Shown here: in pieces, positions 23,877-32,347 of the stretch
Numbering within the stretch: the first letter of the stretch is position 1
How the letters are laid out: each line of letters starts with the position of its first letter
From: Kitasatospora phosalacinea
Lineage (GTDB): Bacteria; Actinomycetota; Actinomycetes; Streptomycetales; Streptomycetaceae
Assembly: GCF_000717185.1 (NCBI RefSeq)
Contig: NZ_JNYE01000005.1
Span: forward strand, 68,053 to 132,052
Direction of reading: 5' to 3'
Length of the DNA stretch: 64,000 nucleotides
Program-made: the position numbers and the translations under genes
The notes under the pieces: model-generated
What the model was told of the DNA's origin: nothing
The model's input: only the letters and a program-made list of their open reading frames with translations
The model's database searches: none

Positions 23877-25640
23877 TTAGTCGGCCTTGCGACGCTGGCG
23901 ACCCGTCCCGTAGTTGCCGCCGGTCTTCGAGCCGGAGCCCGGCTTCGCCCGGCCGGAGGCCTTGCCGATGAAGCCCGCCGCCATCTGCGAACTCCCGCTG
24001 CCGGGGCGCTGCTTGGGGCGGGGGCGGCGCGGGTTGCCGCTCATGTCGACGTCCTTGGGCAGGCCGCTGTCGGCCCGCTTCGCCGGGCGGCGGCGCGCCT
24101 CGCCGTCCGCGGGCTTCGCCCCGCCGCGCCCGCGTCCGCGGCCGCGTCCGGTGCCCTCGCCGCCCGCGGGCTGCTCGAGGGCGGGGGCGGCTGCCGCGGC
24201 GGCGGCCGGGACGGGCAGGGTGACGGCCACGCCGGACGGGGTGCGGGCGCCGGTGATGCGCCCCAGCTCGCCGTCCTCGGGGCGGACCTTGGTGACGGTC
24301 GGGCGGATCCCGGCGATGCTCATCAGCCGGTTGACCTCGCGGCGCTGCTCGGGCAGCACCAGGGTCACGACGGTGCCGGACTCGCCGGCCCGGGCGGTGC
24401 GTCCGCCGCGGTGCAGGTAGTCCTTGTGGTCGATCGGCGGGTCGACGTTGACGACCAGGTCGAGGCCGTCGATGTGGATGCCGCGGGCGGCCACGTTGGT
24501 GGCGATCAGCGCGGTGACCTCGCCCTCGCGGAACTGGTCGAGGACGCGGTTGCGCTGCGGCTGCGACTTGCCGCCGTGCAGCGCGGCGGCGACCACGCCG
24601 TTGGCGCGCAGCTGCTTGGCGAGGCGGTCCGCACCGTGCTTGGTGTGCACGAACATGATCACCCGGCCGTTGCGGGAGGCGATCCGGGCGGTGGTCTCGG
24701 CCTTGTCGGCGGGCTCGAGCTGCAGCAGGTGGTGGTCCATGGTGGTGACCGCCCCGGCCGACGGGTCGACGGAGTGGGTGACCGGGTCGGTGAGGAAACG
24801 GTTGACCAGCCGGTCCACGTTGCGGTCCAGGGTCGCGGAGAACAGCATCCGCTGCCCGCCCTCGGCGACCTGCTCCAGCAGCTTGACGACCTGCGGCAGG
24901 AAGCCCATGTCGGCCATCTGGTCGGCCTCGTCGAGGACGGTGATCGCCACGTCCTCCAGGAACACGTCGCCGCGCTGGATCAGGTCGTCCAGCCGGCCGG
25001 GGGTGGCGACCAGCACCTCGGTGCCGCGCCGCACCTGGTTGGACTGCCGGGTGATCGACATGCCGCCGACCACGGTGGTGATCCGCAGGTTCAGCACCCC
25101 GGCGTACGGGGCGAGCGCCTCGGTGACCTGCTGGGCCAGCTCGCGGGTCGGCACCAGCACCAGGCCCAGCGGCCGCCGGGCGGTGGCCCGCTTGCCCGCG
25201 GTGCGCACCAGCAGCGGCAGGCCGAAGGCGAGGGTCTTGCCGGAGCCGGTGCGGCCGCGGCCGAGCACGTCGCGCCCGGCCAGCGCGTCCGGCAGCGTCG
25301 CCGCCTGGATCGGGAACGGCTCGGTGACGCCCTGCGCGCCGAGTTCCTTCAGCAGCCCGGCAGACAGCTCCAGCTCGGCGAAGCTCGCCGCGGGCGGACG
25401 CGACGGGGTGCCCTGCACGGGCGTGAAGTCCTCGGCGACCGCGGGCGCGGCGGCCCGGCGCGGACGGCGCGACTGCTCGCCGCGCGGCGCGGCGCCCCCG
25501 CCGGTGCGCGGCTTCCCGCCGCGGGTGCGCGGCTTGTCCCCGCGGGACTGCTCACCGCGGGACTGCTCGGTACGGGGCTGCTCTGCGCGGGACTGGCCGC
25601 TGCGGGTCCGGTCGGTGCGCGGGCGGGACTGCTCGGGCAT
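23877..25640 (-). CDS. DEAD-box RNA helicase (RhlE/CshA type)
   Basis: The product is 587 residues. The frame opens at 25805, but ATG 25638-25640 (MPEQSRPRTD) has a ribosome binding site and avoids the terminator of the upstream gene. A disordered N-terminus repeats SR/EQ/PRT units. Motifs: Q motif near PFPIQAATLP, GRTGSGKT (about 134), PTRELAQQ, VLDEAD (about 236), SAT (about 266) and HRGGRTARAG (about 408). A basic Gly-rich tail (GRGRGRGRGG) follows. It lies just downstream of a cold-shock gene on the same strand, which fits RNA unwinding at low temperature. Confidence 0.93.
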   Translation of the reverse strand: MPEQSRPRTDRTRSGQSRAEQPRTEQSRGEQSRGDKPRTRGGKPRTGGGAAPRGEQSRRPRRAAAPAVAEDFTPVQGTPSRPPAASFAELELSAGLLKELGAQGVTEPFPIQAATLPDALAGRDVLGRGRTGSGKTLAFGLPLLVRTAGKRATARRPLGLVLVPTRELAQQVTEALAPYAGVLNLRITTVVGGMSITRQSNQVRRGTEVLVATPGRLDDLIQRGDVFLEDVAITVLDEADQMADMGFLPQVVKLLEQVAEGGQRMLFSATLDRNVDRLVNRFLTDPVTHSVDPSAGAVTTMDHHLLQLEPADKAETTARIASRNGRVIMFVHTKHGADRLAKQLRANGVVAAALHGGKSQPQRNRVLDQFREGEVTALIATNVAARGIHIDGLDLVVNVDPPIDHKDYLHRGGRTARAGESGTVVTLVLPEQRREVNRLMSIAGIRPTVTKVRPEDGELGRITGARTPSGVAVTLPVPAAAAAAAPALEQPAGGEGTGRGRGRGRGGAKPADGEARRRPAKRADSGLPKDVDMSGNPRRPRPKQRPGSGSSQMAAGFIGKASGRAKPGSGSKTGGNYGTGRQRRKAD

Positions 25641-25760
25641 GCGTGTTTCCACTCTCTGGGGGGCCGTCAGCCGACGCGCGCGGGGGCGCGGTGGGGCTGA
25701 GCGATGGATCGGCCGCCGAAAGAGGGTGGAGGGGCCGCCCCGGCCGTCGGGCGGCATGGA

Positions 25761-25795
25761 CGAGGGCCCGTACCCTGTGGAGGCACGGGCCCTCG
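25761..25795 (-). terminator. Terminator of the cold-shock gene
   Basis: CGAGGGCCCGT (25761-25771) pairs perfectly with ACGGGCCCTCG (25785-25795), an 11-bp stem. It lies 35 bp beyond the cold-shock gene stop and before the helicase start on the same strand. It separates the two units, perhaps only partially. Confidence 0.65.
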
Positions 25796-25829
25796 CCTGC
25801 AACATCTAGGAGTCGGCGTGAGCCGGGAC

Positions 25830-26033
25830 TCAGATGGGGCGGATGTTCTCCGCCTGCGGGCCCTTCTGGCCCTGGGTGACGTCGAACTCGACCTTCTGGC
25901 CCTCGATCAGCTCACGGAAGCCGGTCGACTGGATGTTCGAGTAGTGAGCGAAGACGTCGGCGCCGCCGCCGTCCTGCTCGATGAAGCCGTAGCCCTTTTC
26001 GCTGTTGAACCACTTCACGGTGCCGGTAGCCAT
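25830..26033 (-). CDS. Cold-shock protein, CspA family
   Basis: The product is 67 residues, the standard length. The frame opens upstream at 26165, but ATG 26031-26033 has GGAGACGGTT in front and begins [23 protein letters not shown]1 (KGYGFIEQ) and RNP2 (DVFAHYS) motifs are intact. It is a single-stranded RNA/DNA-binding OB-fold chaperone. The leader is long and includes a small ORF and a U-tract hairpin (26131-26160), suggesting control by transcription attenuation. Confidence 0.97.
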   Translation of the reverse strand: MATGTVKWFNSEKGYGFIEQDGGGADVFAHYSNIQSTGFRELIEGQKVEFDVTQGQKGPQAENIRPI

Positions 26034-26047
26034 AACCGTCTCCACTT

Positions 26048-26173
26048 TCACTGGGGCATTGGGACACACACCTCGTGCGCCCCACGTAGCCGCGATCCCC
26101 ATCCGGAGACTAAACACCGGACAAAACAAATGCGCCTGTCGGTTGGAACCAGCAGGCGCACACACACGTTCAT
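26048..26173 (-). CDS. Candidate 41-residue upstream ORF in the cold-shock leader, with a TTA codon
   Basis: ATG 26171-26173 opens a frame that runs through the leader hairpin and stops 14 nt before the cold-shock start. It begins [20 protein letters not shown] and Leu21 is a TTA codon (bases 26113-26111), the rare codon read by the bldA tRNA in Streptomyces. There is no good ribosome binding site, so leaderless or weak translation would be needed. It may be a regulatory leader or chance. Confidence 0.25.
   Translation of the reverse strand: MNVCVRLLVPTDRRICFVRCLVSGWGSRLRGAHEVCVPMPQ
26131..26160 (-). terminator. Intrinsic terminator/attenuator in the cold-shock gene leader
   Basis: On the minus strand TGCGCCTG (26160-26153) pairs with CAGGCGCA (26138-26131), with an inner GGTT/AACC stem, and is followed directly by TTTGTTTTGT. 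A stem plus U-tract is unusual in this GC-rich genome. It lies about 100 nt upstream of the cold-shock start on the same strand, so it would end transcription early unless antiterminated. Confidence 0.6.
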
Positions 26174-26271
26174 GGGAACCAATACTGCAACTGCTTCGAC
26201 AATAGCACGTCGCCCCCCGTCAATGGCGGCAATGGTTGCGCTGGTCACACCGTGTTTCGCCGCCACGCGGA

Positions 26272-26305
26272 GGGGGCATGCGGTCCTCTCGGACCGCATG
26301 CCCCC
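26272..26305 (-). terminator. 15-bp stem terminator after the MMPL gene
   Basis: GGGGGCATGCGGTCC (26272-26286) pairs perfectly with GGACCGCATGCCCCC (26291-26305) around loop TCTC. It lies 40 bp past the stop of the minus-strand MMPL gene and upstream of the cold-shock leader, so it insulates the two. Confidence 0.8.
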
Positions 26306-26344
26306 GTACGCCGGGCCGTCGGGCGCCCCCCGACGGCGGTCAGG

Positions 26345-28516
26345 TCAGCTTCGGACCCGGCCGGCCGGCTCCGGCTCGCGCTCGCCGATCGACTCGGGGC
26401 CGTGGTCGGGCATCGCGCCGTGACCGGGCCACCACGCCTTCTTGCCGAGCAGGGCGGTGATCGACGGGGTGAAGAACATCGCCATCACGAAGGCCGCCAG
26501 CGCGATGCCGATGGCCAGGGCGAAGCCCAGCTCGGCGAAGAGCACGTTGCCCGCCAGCATGAAGGTCGCGAAGGACGCCGCCAGGATGAAGCCGGCCGCC
26601 GCGACGGTCGGACCGGCGTGCCGCAGCGCCTCCTCGGCCGCCTTGCGCGGGCTGCGGCCCTCGCGGGCCTCCTCCCGCAGGCGGGCGATGATCAGGATGT
26701 TGTAGTCGGTGCCGATCGCCACCACGAACAGGTAGATGAAGATCGGCAGCATGAACATCAGACCGGGCTCGGAGCCGATCTTGAGGAAGGCCACCGTGGT
26801 GGCGCCCAGGGTCGCCGCGAAGCCGAGGCCGACCGAGGCCATCAGGTACCAGGGCGCGACCACGCTGCGCAGCTGGAGGCCCAGGATCAGCAGGATCAGC
26901 AGACCCGCGACCGGGAAGACCAGCTTGTAGTCGTGGGTCATCGCCAGGTTGATGTCCTTGTAGATCGACGAGGTGCCGCCGATCAGTGCCTCGCTGCCGC
27001 CGGGGGCGGCGGCGTGGGCGGTGGAGCGCAGCTCGGTGACCGAGTCGATCGCCTCGTTGCTGGCCGCGGCGTCCTTGAGGGTGACCACGAAGTCGGCGGT
27101 GGTGCCGTCCTCGCTGACCTTGTGGTCGGGGGCGACGGTGGCGACGCCGGACACCTGGCCGAGCTTGGCGCCGAAGCCGTCCAGCGCGGCGGCGTCGAGC
27201 TTGGCGCCGCCCTTGTCGGCGGTGCTCAGGAAGACGTGCGTCGGGTCGGCGGCGCCGGCCGAGAAGCCCTTGCTGAGCGAGTCCATGACGACCATGGACT
27301 CCTTGTCCTTCGGCATCATGCTCTTCGCCATGTCGAAGGTGCCCTGGTAGCCGAGGCCGGCCAGCGAGAGGACCAGCAGCAGACCGCCGGAGAGGACCGC
27401 GACCAGGCCGGGGCGGCGGCCGACGGTCCGGCCGAGCTTGTGGAAGCGGGCGCCCGTGGGCTCCTCCATCCACTTGCGACCGGGCCAGAAGGTCGCCTTG
27501 GCCGGGATGACGGCGAGCAGCGCCGGGGTCAGGGTGAGCGAGGCCAGCGCGGTGACGATGACCGAGATGGCCAGCGCCGGGCCGAGCGCGGTGAACATGC
27601 CCAGTTCCGACAGGATCAGCACGGCGAAGGCGACGGTGACCGCGCCCGCGGCCGAGGCGATCGCCTCGCCGACCCGGCCGACGCCGTTGGCCACGGCCGA
27701 CTTGCGGTCGTCACCGGCCCGCAGCCGCTCGCGGTAGCGGAACATCAGGAACAGGAAGTAGTCGGTGCCGACGCCGAGGATGACCACGATCTGGATCGCG
27801 GAGGCGATCGGCGAGCTCTTCAGGTCGAAGATGTCGGTGACGAAGGAGATCAGGCCGCTGGCCGCGATCATCGGGAGCAGCGAGAGCAGCACCGGCAGCC
27901 AGCCGACCAGGACACCGCGGAAGATCGCGCCGACGATGACCACGATCAGCACCACGGTGGCGAGCATGGTGATCATGTCGGTGGCGCTGGAGGACTCCTT
28001 CTGGTCCAGGGCCATCGCGGCCTGGCCGCCGACCTGGAACTTCAGCGCGGTGCCCTCGGTGAGCTTCTTGCCCTCGGTGCGCAGGCCCTTGGCGGCCTCG
28101 CCGTACTCGTCGGTCTGCATCTTCGTCTTGTCGATGGAGACCATCGACATGGCGTAGTGCCCGTCCTTCGAGGTGCTCTTGTCCGACGGCGGGATGATCT
28201 GCTCGACCAGCTTGACGTGCTTGTCGGTCAGCCCCTGGGTGACCTTGGCCATGTCGGCCTTGTCGGTGTCGGTCAGCGCGCCGCCGTCGGTGCGCTCGAA
28301 CAGCAGGATCGCGCCCGGGGTGAACTCGGCCGGGAACTTCTCCTCCTGCAGCGCCGCGGCCCGGATCGACTCGTAGTGCTTGGGCAGGAAGTCGGCCTCG
28401 TCAGTGGTGGCGCTCAGCTTCGGGGCGAAGGAGACCAGGGCGAAGGAAGCGACCACCCAAGCGATGATCACCCACCAGGCCCGCTTGACGACGAAGTGTC
28501 CAAGTCGGTGGAACAT
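26345..28516 (-). CDS. MMPL-family RND-type exporter
   Basis: The product is 723 residues from ATG 28514-28516. It shows two repeats of one helix, a large extracytoplasmic loop and five to six helices. Typical segments are VVILGVGTDYFLFLMFRYRE and IYLFVVAIGTDYNILIIARL, containing the GxxxDY signature of MMPL proteins. These use proton motive force to export lipids, siderophores or drugs. It faces a second MMPL gene (28997) across 480 bp that contains a strong inverted repeat. The substrate is unknown. Confidence 0.93.
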   Translation of the reverse strand: MFHRLGHFVVKRAWWVIIAWVVASFALVSFAPKLSATTDEADFLPKHYESIRAAALQEEKFPAEFTPGAILLFERTDGGALTDTDKADMAKVTQGLTDKHVKLVEQIIPPSDKSTSKDGHYAMSMVSIDKTKMQTDEYGEAAKGLRTEGKKLTEGTALKFQVGGQAAMALDQKESSSATDMITMLATVVLIVVIVGAIFRGVLVGWLPVLLSLLPMIAASGLISFVTDIFDLKSSPIASAIQIVVILGVGTDYFLFLMFRYRERLRAGDDRKSAVANGVGRVGEAIASAAGAVTVAFAVLILSELGMFTALGPALAISVIVTALASLTLTPALLAVIPAKATFWPGRKWMEEPTGARFHKLGRTVGRRPGLVAVLSGGLLLVLSLAGLGYQGTFDMAKSMMPKDKESMVVMDSLSKGFSAGAADPTHVFLSTADKGGAKLDAAALDGFGAKLGQVSGVATVAPDHKVSEDGTTADFVVTLKDAAASNEAIDSVTELRSTAHAAAPGGSEALIGGTSSIYKDINLAMTHDYKLVFPVAGLLILLILGLQLRSVVAPWYLMASVGLGFAATLGATTVAFLKIGSEPGLMFMLPIFIYLFVVAIGTDYNILIIARLREEAREGRSPRKAAEEALRHAGPTVAAAGFILAASFATFMLAGNVLFAELGFALAIGIALAAFVMAMFFTPSITALLGKKAWWPGHGAMPDHGPESIGEREPEPAGRVRS

Positions 28517-28615
28517 GCTCGAAATGCCTCCTGGGCATGATTCACCGCAGCCGGGGGACGGGGACCGGGCAACGGCTCTGACCGGCGGGCGGACCCCAGC
28601 GGGCCCTAGCCGGTC

Positions 28616-28658
28616 GGCAGGTAAGGACGAGTGAGCATCCTACGTGACCTTACTTGCC
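28616..28658. promoter_or_regulatory. Palindromic operator between divergent MMPL genes
   Basis: GGCAGGTAAGG (28616-28626) and CCTTACTTGCC (28648-28658) are inverted with one mismatch and a 21-nt spacer. The site is 100 bp upstream of the minus-strand MMPL start and 340 bp from the plus-strand one. Its form suits a TetR-type dimer pair, but no regulator gene is adjacent. Nothing else recognisable lies in 28517-28996. Confidence 0.55.
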
Positions 28659-28996
28659 GCCCGGCAAGCGGGTTTCGCGTCTGCCCCCCAGGGACGGCCA
28701 CGGAGCCGGCCCCGCACCATCGTCACCCGGCCGGGGGCCTCTCCACCTCGTACTCCGGGTGGAGATCGCTCCCCCTCAGGGTGGACGCCGCACCTCCCCC
28801 GAGGAGGAGACCCCGGCCCCTGGGGTGGGGATAACCCCCTACTCGACCCTGGGGCCAGGCTCAGGGGAAAACCGGTGACTAGCCGGATGGTCCGTCAAGG
28901 CACCGCTTCCTACCGTTTGTCGTGCCGCAGCAGCCTCGTCCGCGGCGCACTGACCGGGGCGGTCCGCCGACCGTCCGACACCTGGGGGAGCCAGCC

Positions 28997-31237
28997 GTGA
29001 AGCAGGGAATCGCCGCCACCATGGGTGCCTGGAGCGCCCGCCACCGGAAGACCGCGGTCTTCGGGTGGCTACTGTTCGTCGTGATCGTCTCCTTCCTCGG
29101 CGGCGCGCACGGCTCCGACAAGGTCACCGACGCCGAGTCGATGCCCGGCCAGGTCGCCCGGGCCGCGAAGATCCTGGACGACGCGGGCCTCAAGTCCCCG
29201 GCCGGCGAGACGGTGCTGGTGCAGAGCGCCGCGCTGACGGTCGACGACCCGGCCTTCCGCGCCGCGGTCGACCAGGTCTCCGCCGCCGTCCTGGCCACCG
29301 GCCGCACCGGCGGGGCGCACAGCCCGTACGACACCGGCGCGCTCTCCGCGGACCGGCACTCCGCGCTGCTCCAGTTCACCGTGAACGGCGAGGACCGCGA
29401 GGCCGCGGTCGCCAACGTGCCCGCGGTGATGGACGCGGTGGCGGGCGTGCAGCGGCAGCACGCCGACTTCGTGATCGAGGAGTACGGCGAGGCCAGCGCC
29501 GGCAAGTGGTTCAGCGACCAGTTCAAGGACGACTTCGCCCGCGCGGAGTGGACGGCCGTGCCGCTCGCCCTGGGCATCCTGCTGGTCGCCTTCGGGGCCG
29601 TGGTCGCCGCCGTGCTGCCGGTGGTCCTGGCGGTCACCGCCTTCGTCGCCGCGGGCGGCCTGGTCGCCCTCTCCTCCGGCCTGCTGCACACCAGCGACGA
29701 CGCCAGCTCCGTGATGCTGCTGGTCGGCCTCGCCGTCGGCGTCGACTACTGCCTCTTCTACCTGCGCCGCGAGCGCGAGGAGCGCGCCGCGGGCCGCGAC
29801 CGCGCCACCGCGCTGCGGATCGCCGCCGCGACCAGCGGCCGCGCCGTCCTGGTCTCCGGCGTGACGGTCGTGGTCGCGATGGCGGGCATGTTCCTCACCG
29901 GCATCGCCGACTTCCGGGCGATGTCCTTCGCCACCATCGTGGTCGTGGTCACCGCCGTGCTCGGCTCGCTGACGGTGCTGCCCGCCCTGCTCTCGATGCT
30001 GGGGGACCGGGTGGAGAAGGGCCGCCTCCCCTTCCCGCACCGCCTGCGCCGCGAGGCCGGGCAGGGCAGCCGGTTCTGGAACGCGGTGCTCACCCCGGTG
30101 CTGCGCCGCCCGCTGGCCGCCGCCGCGCTCGCCACCGGCGTGCTGCTGGTGATCGCCGCCCCGCTGCTGACCATGCACACCGCGAACCTGACCTTCCAGC
30201 AGCAGCTGCCGAAGGGCAACACCCTGGTCGCCACCTCGCAGCGGGTCGAGGCCGCCTTCCCCGGCAGCCCCTCCCCCGCCACCGTCGTGGTCAAGGCCCG
30301 GGACATCACCTCCCCCGAGATGACCGCGGCCCTCGCCGAACTGCAGTCCCGCGCCCTCGCCACCGGCAGGATGCACGGCCCCACCGAGGTGACCGTGCAC
30401 GCCGAGCAGAACGTCGCGACGGTCGACATCCCGCTCTACGGCAGCGGCAACGACGAGACCTCGGCCGCCGCGCTGGAGACCCTGCGCGAGGAGGTCGTCC
30501 CGGCCACGGTCGGCAGGGTGCCCGGCACCGAGGCCCCGGTCACCGGCAGCACCGCCGGATCGGTCGACTTCAACCGGCAGATGTCCGACTCGATGCTGCC
30601 GGTGTTCGGCTTCGTGGTCGCCTTCGCCTTCCTGCTGATGCTGCTCTCCTTCCGCTCGCTGTCCGTCGCCGTCACCGCCGTCCTGCTCAACCTGCTCTCC
30701 GTCGGCGCGGCCTACGGCGTGCTCGCCCTGGTCTTCCAGCACGGCGTCGGCGCCTCGCTGATCGGCACCGCGGGCGTCGGCGCGGTGGAGAGCTGGGTCC
30801 CGCTGTTCCTGTTCGTCATCCTCTTCGGCCTCTCGATGGACTACCACGTCTTCGTGGTCTCCCGGATCAAGGAGGCCCGGGACCGCGGCATGGACACCCG
30901 GGCCGCCGTCGCCCACGGCATCCGCACCACCGCGGGCGTCGTCACCAGCGCCGCGGTCATCATGGTCGGCGTCTTCTCGGTCTTCGGGACGCTCTCCATG
31001 CAGTCCATGAAGCAGATGGGCGTCGGCCTGGCCGTCGCCGTCCTGATCGACGCCACGATCATCCGGGCCGTCCTGCTCCCCGCCGTGATGACCCTGCTCG
31101 GCGAGCGCAACTGGTACCTGCCCCGCTGGCTGCACTGGCTCCCCCGGATCGAGGCCGAGGGCCTGCCGGGCGGGGCGGAGGGCACCGAGGGGGCGGCGCA
31201 CGAACCCCGGCTGCTGGGGGCCGGCGCCCACCGGTAG
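28997..31237 (+). CDS. MMPL-family RND-type exporter
   Basis: The product is 746 residues. GTG 28997 follows GGGGGAG and begins with KQGIAATMGAWSARHRKT; the open frame upstream lacks a ribosome binding site. Two membrane blocks carry the signatures LAVGVDYCLFYLRRERE and LFGLSMDYHVFVVSRIKE. It differs clearly in sequence from the divergent MMPL at 26345, so it is not a recent duplicate. A proton-driven exporter role is from the family; the cargo is unknown. Confidence 0.93.
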   Translation: MKQGIAATMGAWSARHRKTAVFGWLLFVVIVSFLGGAHGSDKVTDAESMPGQVARAAKILDDAGLKSPAGETVLVQSAALTVDDPAFRAAVDQVSAAVLATGRTGGAHSPYDTGALSADRHSALLQFTVNGEDREAAVANVPAVMDAVAGVQRQHADFVIEEYGEASAGKWFSDQFKDDFARAEWTAVPLALGILLVAFGAVVAAVLPVVLAVTAFVAAGGLVALSSGLLHTSDDASSVMLLVGLAVGVDYCLFYLRREREERAAGRDRATALRIAAATSGRAVLVSGVTVVVAMAGMFLTGIADFRAMSFATIVVVVTAVLGSLTVLPALLSMLGDRVEKGRLPFPHRLRREAGQGSRFWNAVLTPVLRRPLAAAALATGVLLVIAAPLLTMHTANLTFQQQLPKGNTLVATSQRVEAAFPGSPSPATVVVKARDITSPEMTAALAELQSRALATGRMHGPTEVTVHAEQNVATVDIPLYGSGNDETSAAALETLREEVVPATVGRVPGTEAPVTGSTAGSVDFNRQMSDSMLPVFGFVVAFAFLLMLLSFRSLSVAVTAVLLNLLSVGAAYGVLALVFQHGVGASLIGTAGVGAVESWVPLFLFVILFGLSMDYHVFVVSRIKEARDRGMDTRAAVAHGIRTTAGVVTSAAVIMVGVFSVFGTLSMQSMKQMGVGLAVAVLIDATIIRAVLLPAVMTLLGERNWYLPRWLHWLPRIEAEGLPGGAEGTEGAAHEPRLLGAGAHR

Positions 31238-31249
31238 CGCCCCGGCCCC
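31217..31249 (+). terminator. Stem-loop across the MMPL stop
   Basis: GGGGCCGG (31217-31224) pairs with CCGGCCCC (31242-31249); the stop codon is in the loop. It is a candidate terminator ahead of the gene at 31277. Confidence 0.5.
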
Positions 31250-31276
31250 GCGGCCCGGGTGCCCGACAATGAACGG

Positions 31277-32155
31277 GTGATCTTCGACGAACCGAGGGCG
31301 CTGGCCCTCCTGCAGGAGGCGTGCGCCCCGGCCGGGATCGATCCGGCCGGGGCCGCGCTGCTCGCCCTGGGGCAGAACGCGGTCTTCGACCTGCCCGCCG
31401 AGGGCCTGGTCGCCAAGGTGGGCCGCACCCCGGGGGAGGCCGCCCGGGCCGAGCGCGAGCTCGCGCTGGCGGGGTGGCTGGACGGCGCGGGCGTGCCGGT
31501 GGTCCGCCCCGCCGGGGCCGGGGTGCACGTGGTGCGGGAGCACCCGGTGACGTGGTGGCACCGGCTGCCCCCGGCCGTCCGCCCGGCCCGGCCGGTCGAC
31601 CTGGCCCCGCTGCTGACCGCCCTGCACGCGCTGGGGGCCGCGCCCGTCCCGCTGGGGCGGCGCGAGCTGCTGGCGCCGGTGGACGGCTGGCTGGCCGCCG
31701 CGGAGGGCCACGTCGACCCGGCCGACACGGCCTTCCTGCGCGACCGGAAGGAGACCTTTCTCACCGCGGTCGCCGGGCTCGACCCCGTCCTGCCGCCCGG
31801 CCCGATCCACGGCGACGCGCTCCCGCGCAACGTGCACGTGACCCCGGACGGGCCGGTGCTGCTCGACCTGGAGTACATGGCGGCGGACCTCCGCGAGCAC
31901 GACCTGGTGGTGCTGGCGCTCAGTCAGGACCGCTACGGCGTACCGGCCGAGGAGGTCGCCGCGTTCGACGCGGCCTACGGATGGAGCGTCCGCGACTGGC
32001 CCGGCTTCGCGGTGCTGCGCGGGGCGCGGGAGACCGCGAGCGCCGCGTGGGTGGCGCAGCAGGCGGCCGGGAACCCGTCCGCGGCGGCCGAGTTCCGCCG
32101 CCGGGTGGACTCCCTGCGGGACGGGGCGACGGCAGTACGCTGGTTCGCGTTCTGA
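31277..32155 (+). CDS. Aminoglycoside phosphotransferase-like kinase
   Basis: The product is 292 residues. GTG 31277 is chosen since GACAAT at 31265-31270 looks like a -10, which would place the transcript start at the GTG (leaderless mRNA); GTG 31259 is an alternative. It has VAKVGRTPGEAARAERELAL (nucleotide-binding lobe), PIHGDALPRNVHV (catalytic HGD..N) and VLLDLEYMA (metal-binding D). The APH/ChoK fold is clear but the substrate is not; resistance is not implied. Confidence 0.82.
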   Translation: MIFDEPRALALLQEACAPAGIDPAGAALLALGQNAVFDLPAEGLVAKVGRTPGEAARAERELALAGWLDGAGVPVVRPAGAGVHVVREHPVTWWHRLPPAVRPARPVDLAPLLTALHALGAAPVPLGRRELLAPVDGWLAAAEGHVDPADTAFLRDRKETFLTAVAGLDPVLPPGPIHGDALPRNVHVTPDGPVLLDLEYMAADLREHDLVVLALSQDRYGVPAEEVAAFDAAYGWSVRDWPGFAVLRGARETASAAWVAQQAAGNPSAAAEFRRRVDSLRDGATAVRWFAF

Positions 32156-32286
32156 CCGTTTGAATCGCTTTCCGACCGTTAACTCCCGTTCTGCCCGCTT
32201 CCGTCCGGTCGCCGCGCCCCGCGGCGCGGCGCTCCCCGCCGCACTGTGGCGCAGCCCACACCCGGACGGAACCACCCCGCTCGTGC

Positions 32287-32336
32287 CTGGCGTCGTACCG
32301 GACGCCCCGCCCCCGAGGCGGCCGGTACGACGTCAG
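32287..32336 (+). promoter_or_regulatory. 15-bp stem hairpin touching the deacetylase ribosome binding site
   Basis: CTGGCGTCGTACCGG (32287-32301) pairs with CCGGTACGACGTCAG (32322-32336), one mismatch, 20-nt loop. The right arm runs into the CAGGAG ribosome binding site (32334-32339) of the gene at 32348. It may be a terminator for the kinase gene, a translation control hairpin, or both. Confidence 0.5.
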
Positions 32337-32347
32337 GAGTCGCCCCC

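Noticed and set aside
26252..28540. Plus-strand frame antisense to the MMPL gene
   Set aside because: Gln/Asp/Gly-rich low-complexity product; the minus-strand MMPL is clear.
31277..32155. Aminoglycoside resistance gene
   Set aside because: The APH fold is shared by many kinases and the context gives no resistance link, so only a family-level call is supported.
29069..32275. 1068-codon minus-strand frame across MMPL and kinase genes
   Set aside because: Spans two real genes and an intergenic hairpin, which a true gene would not.
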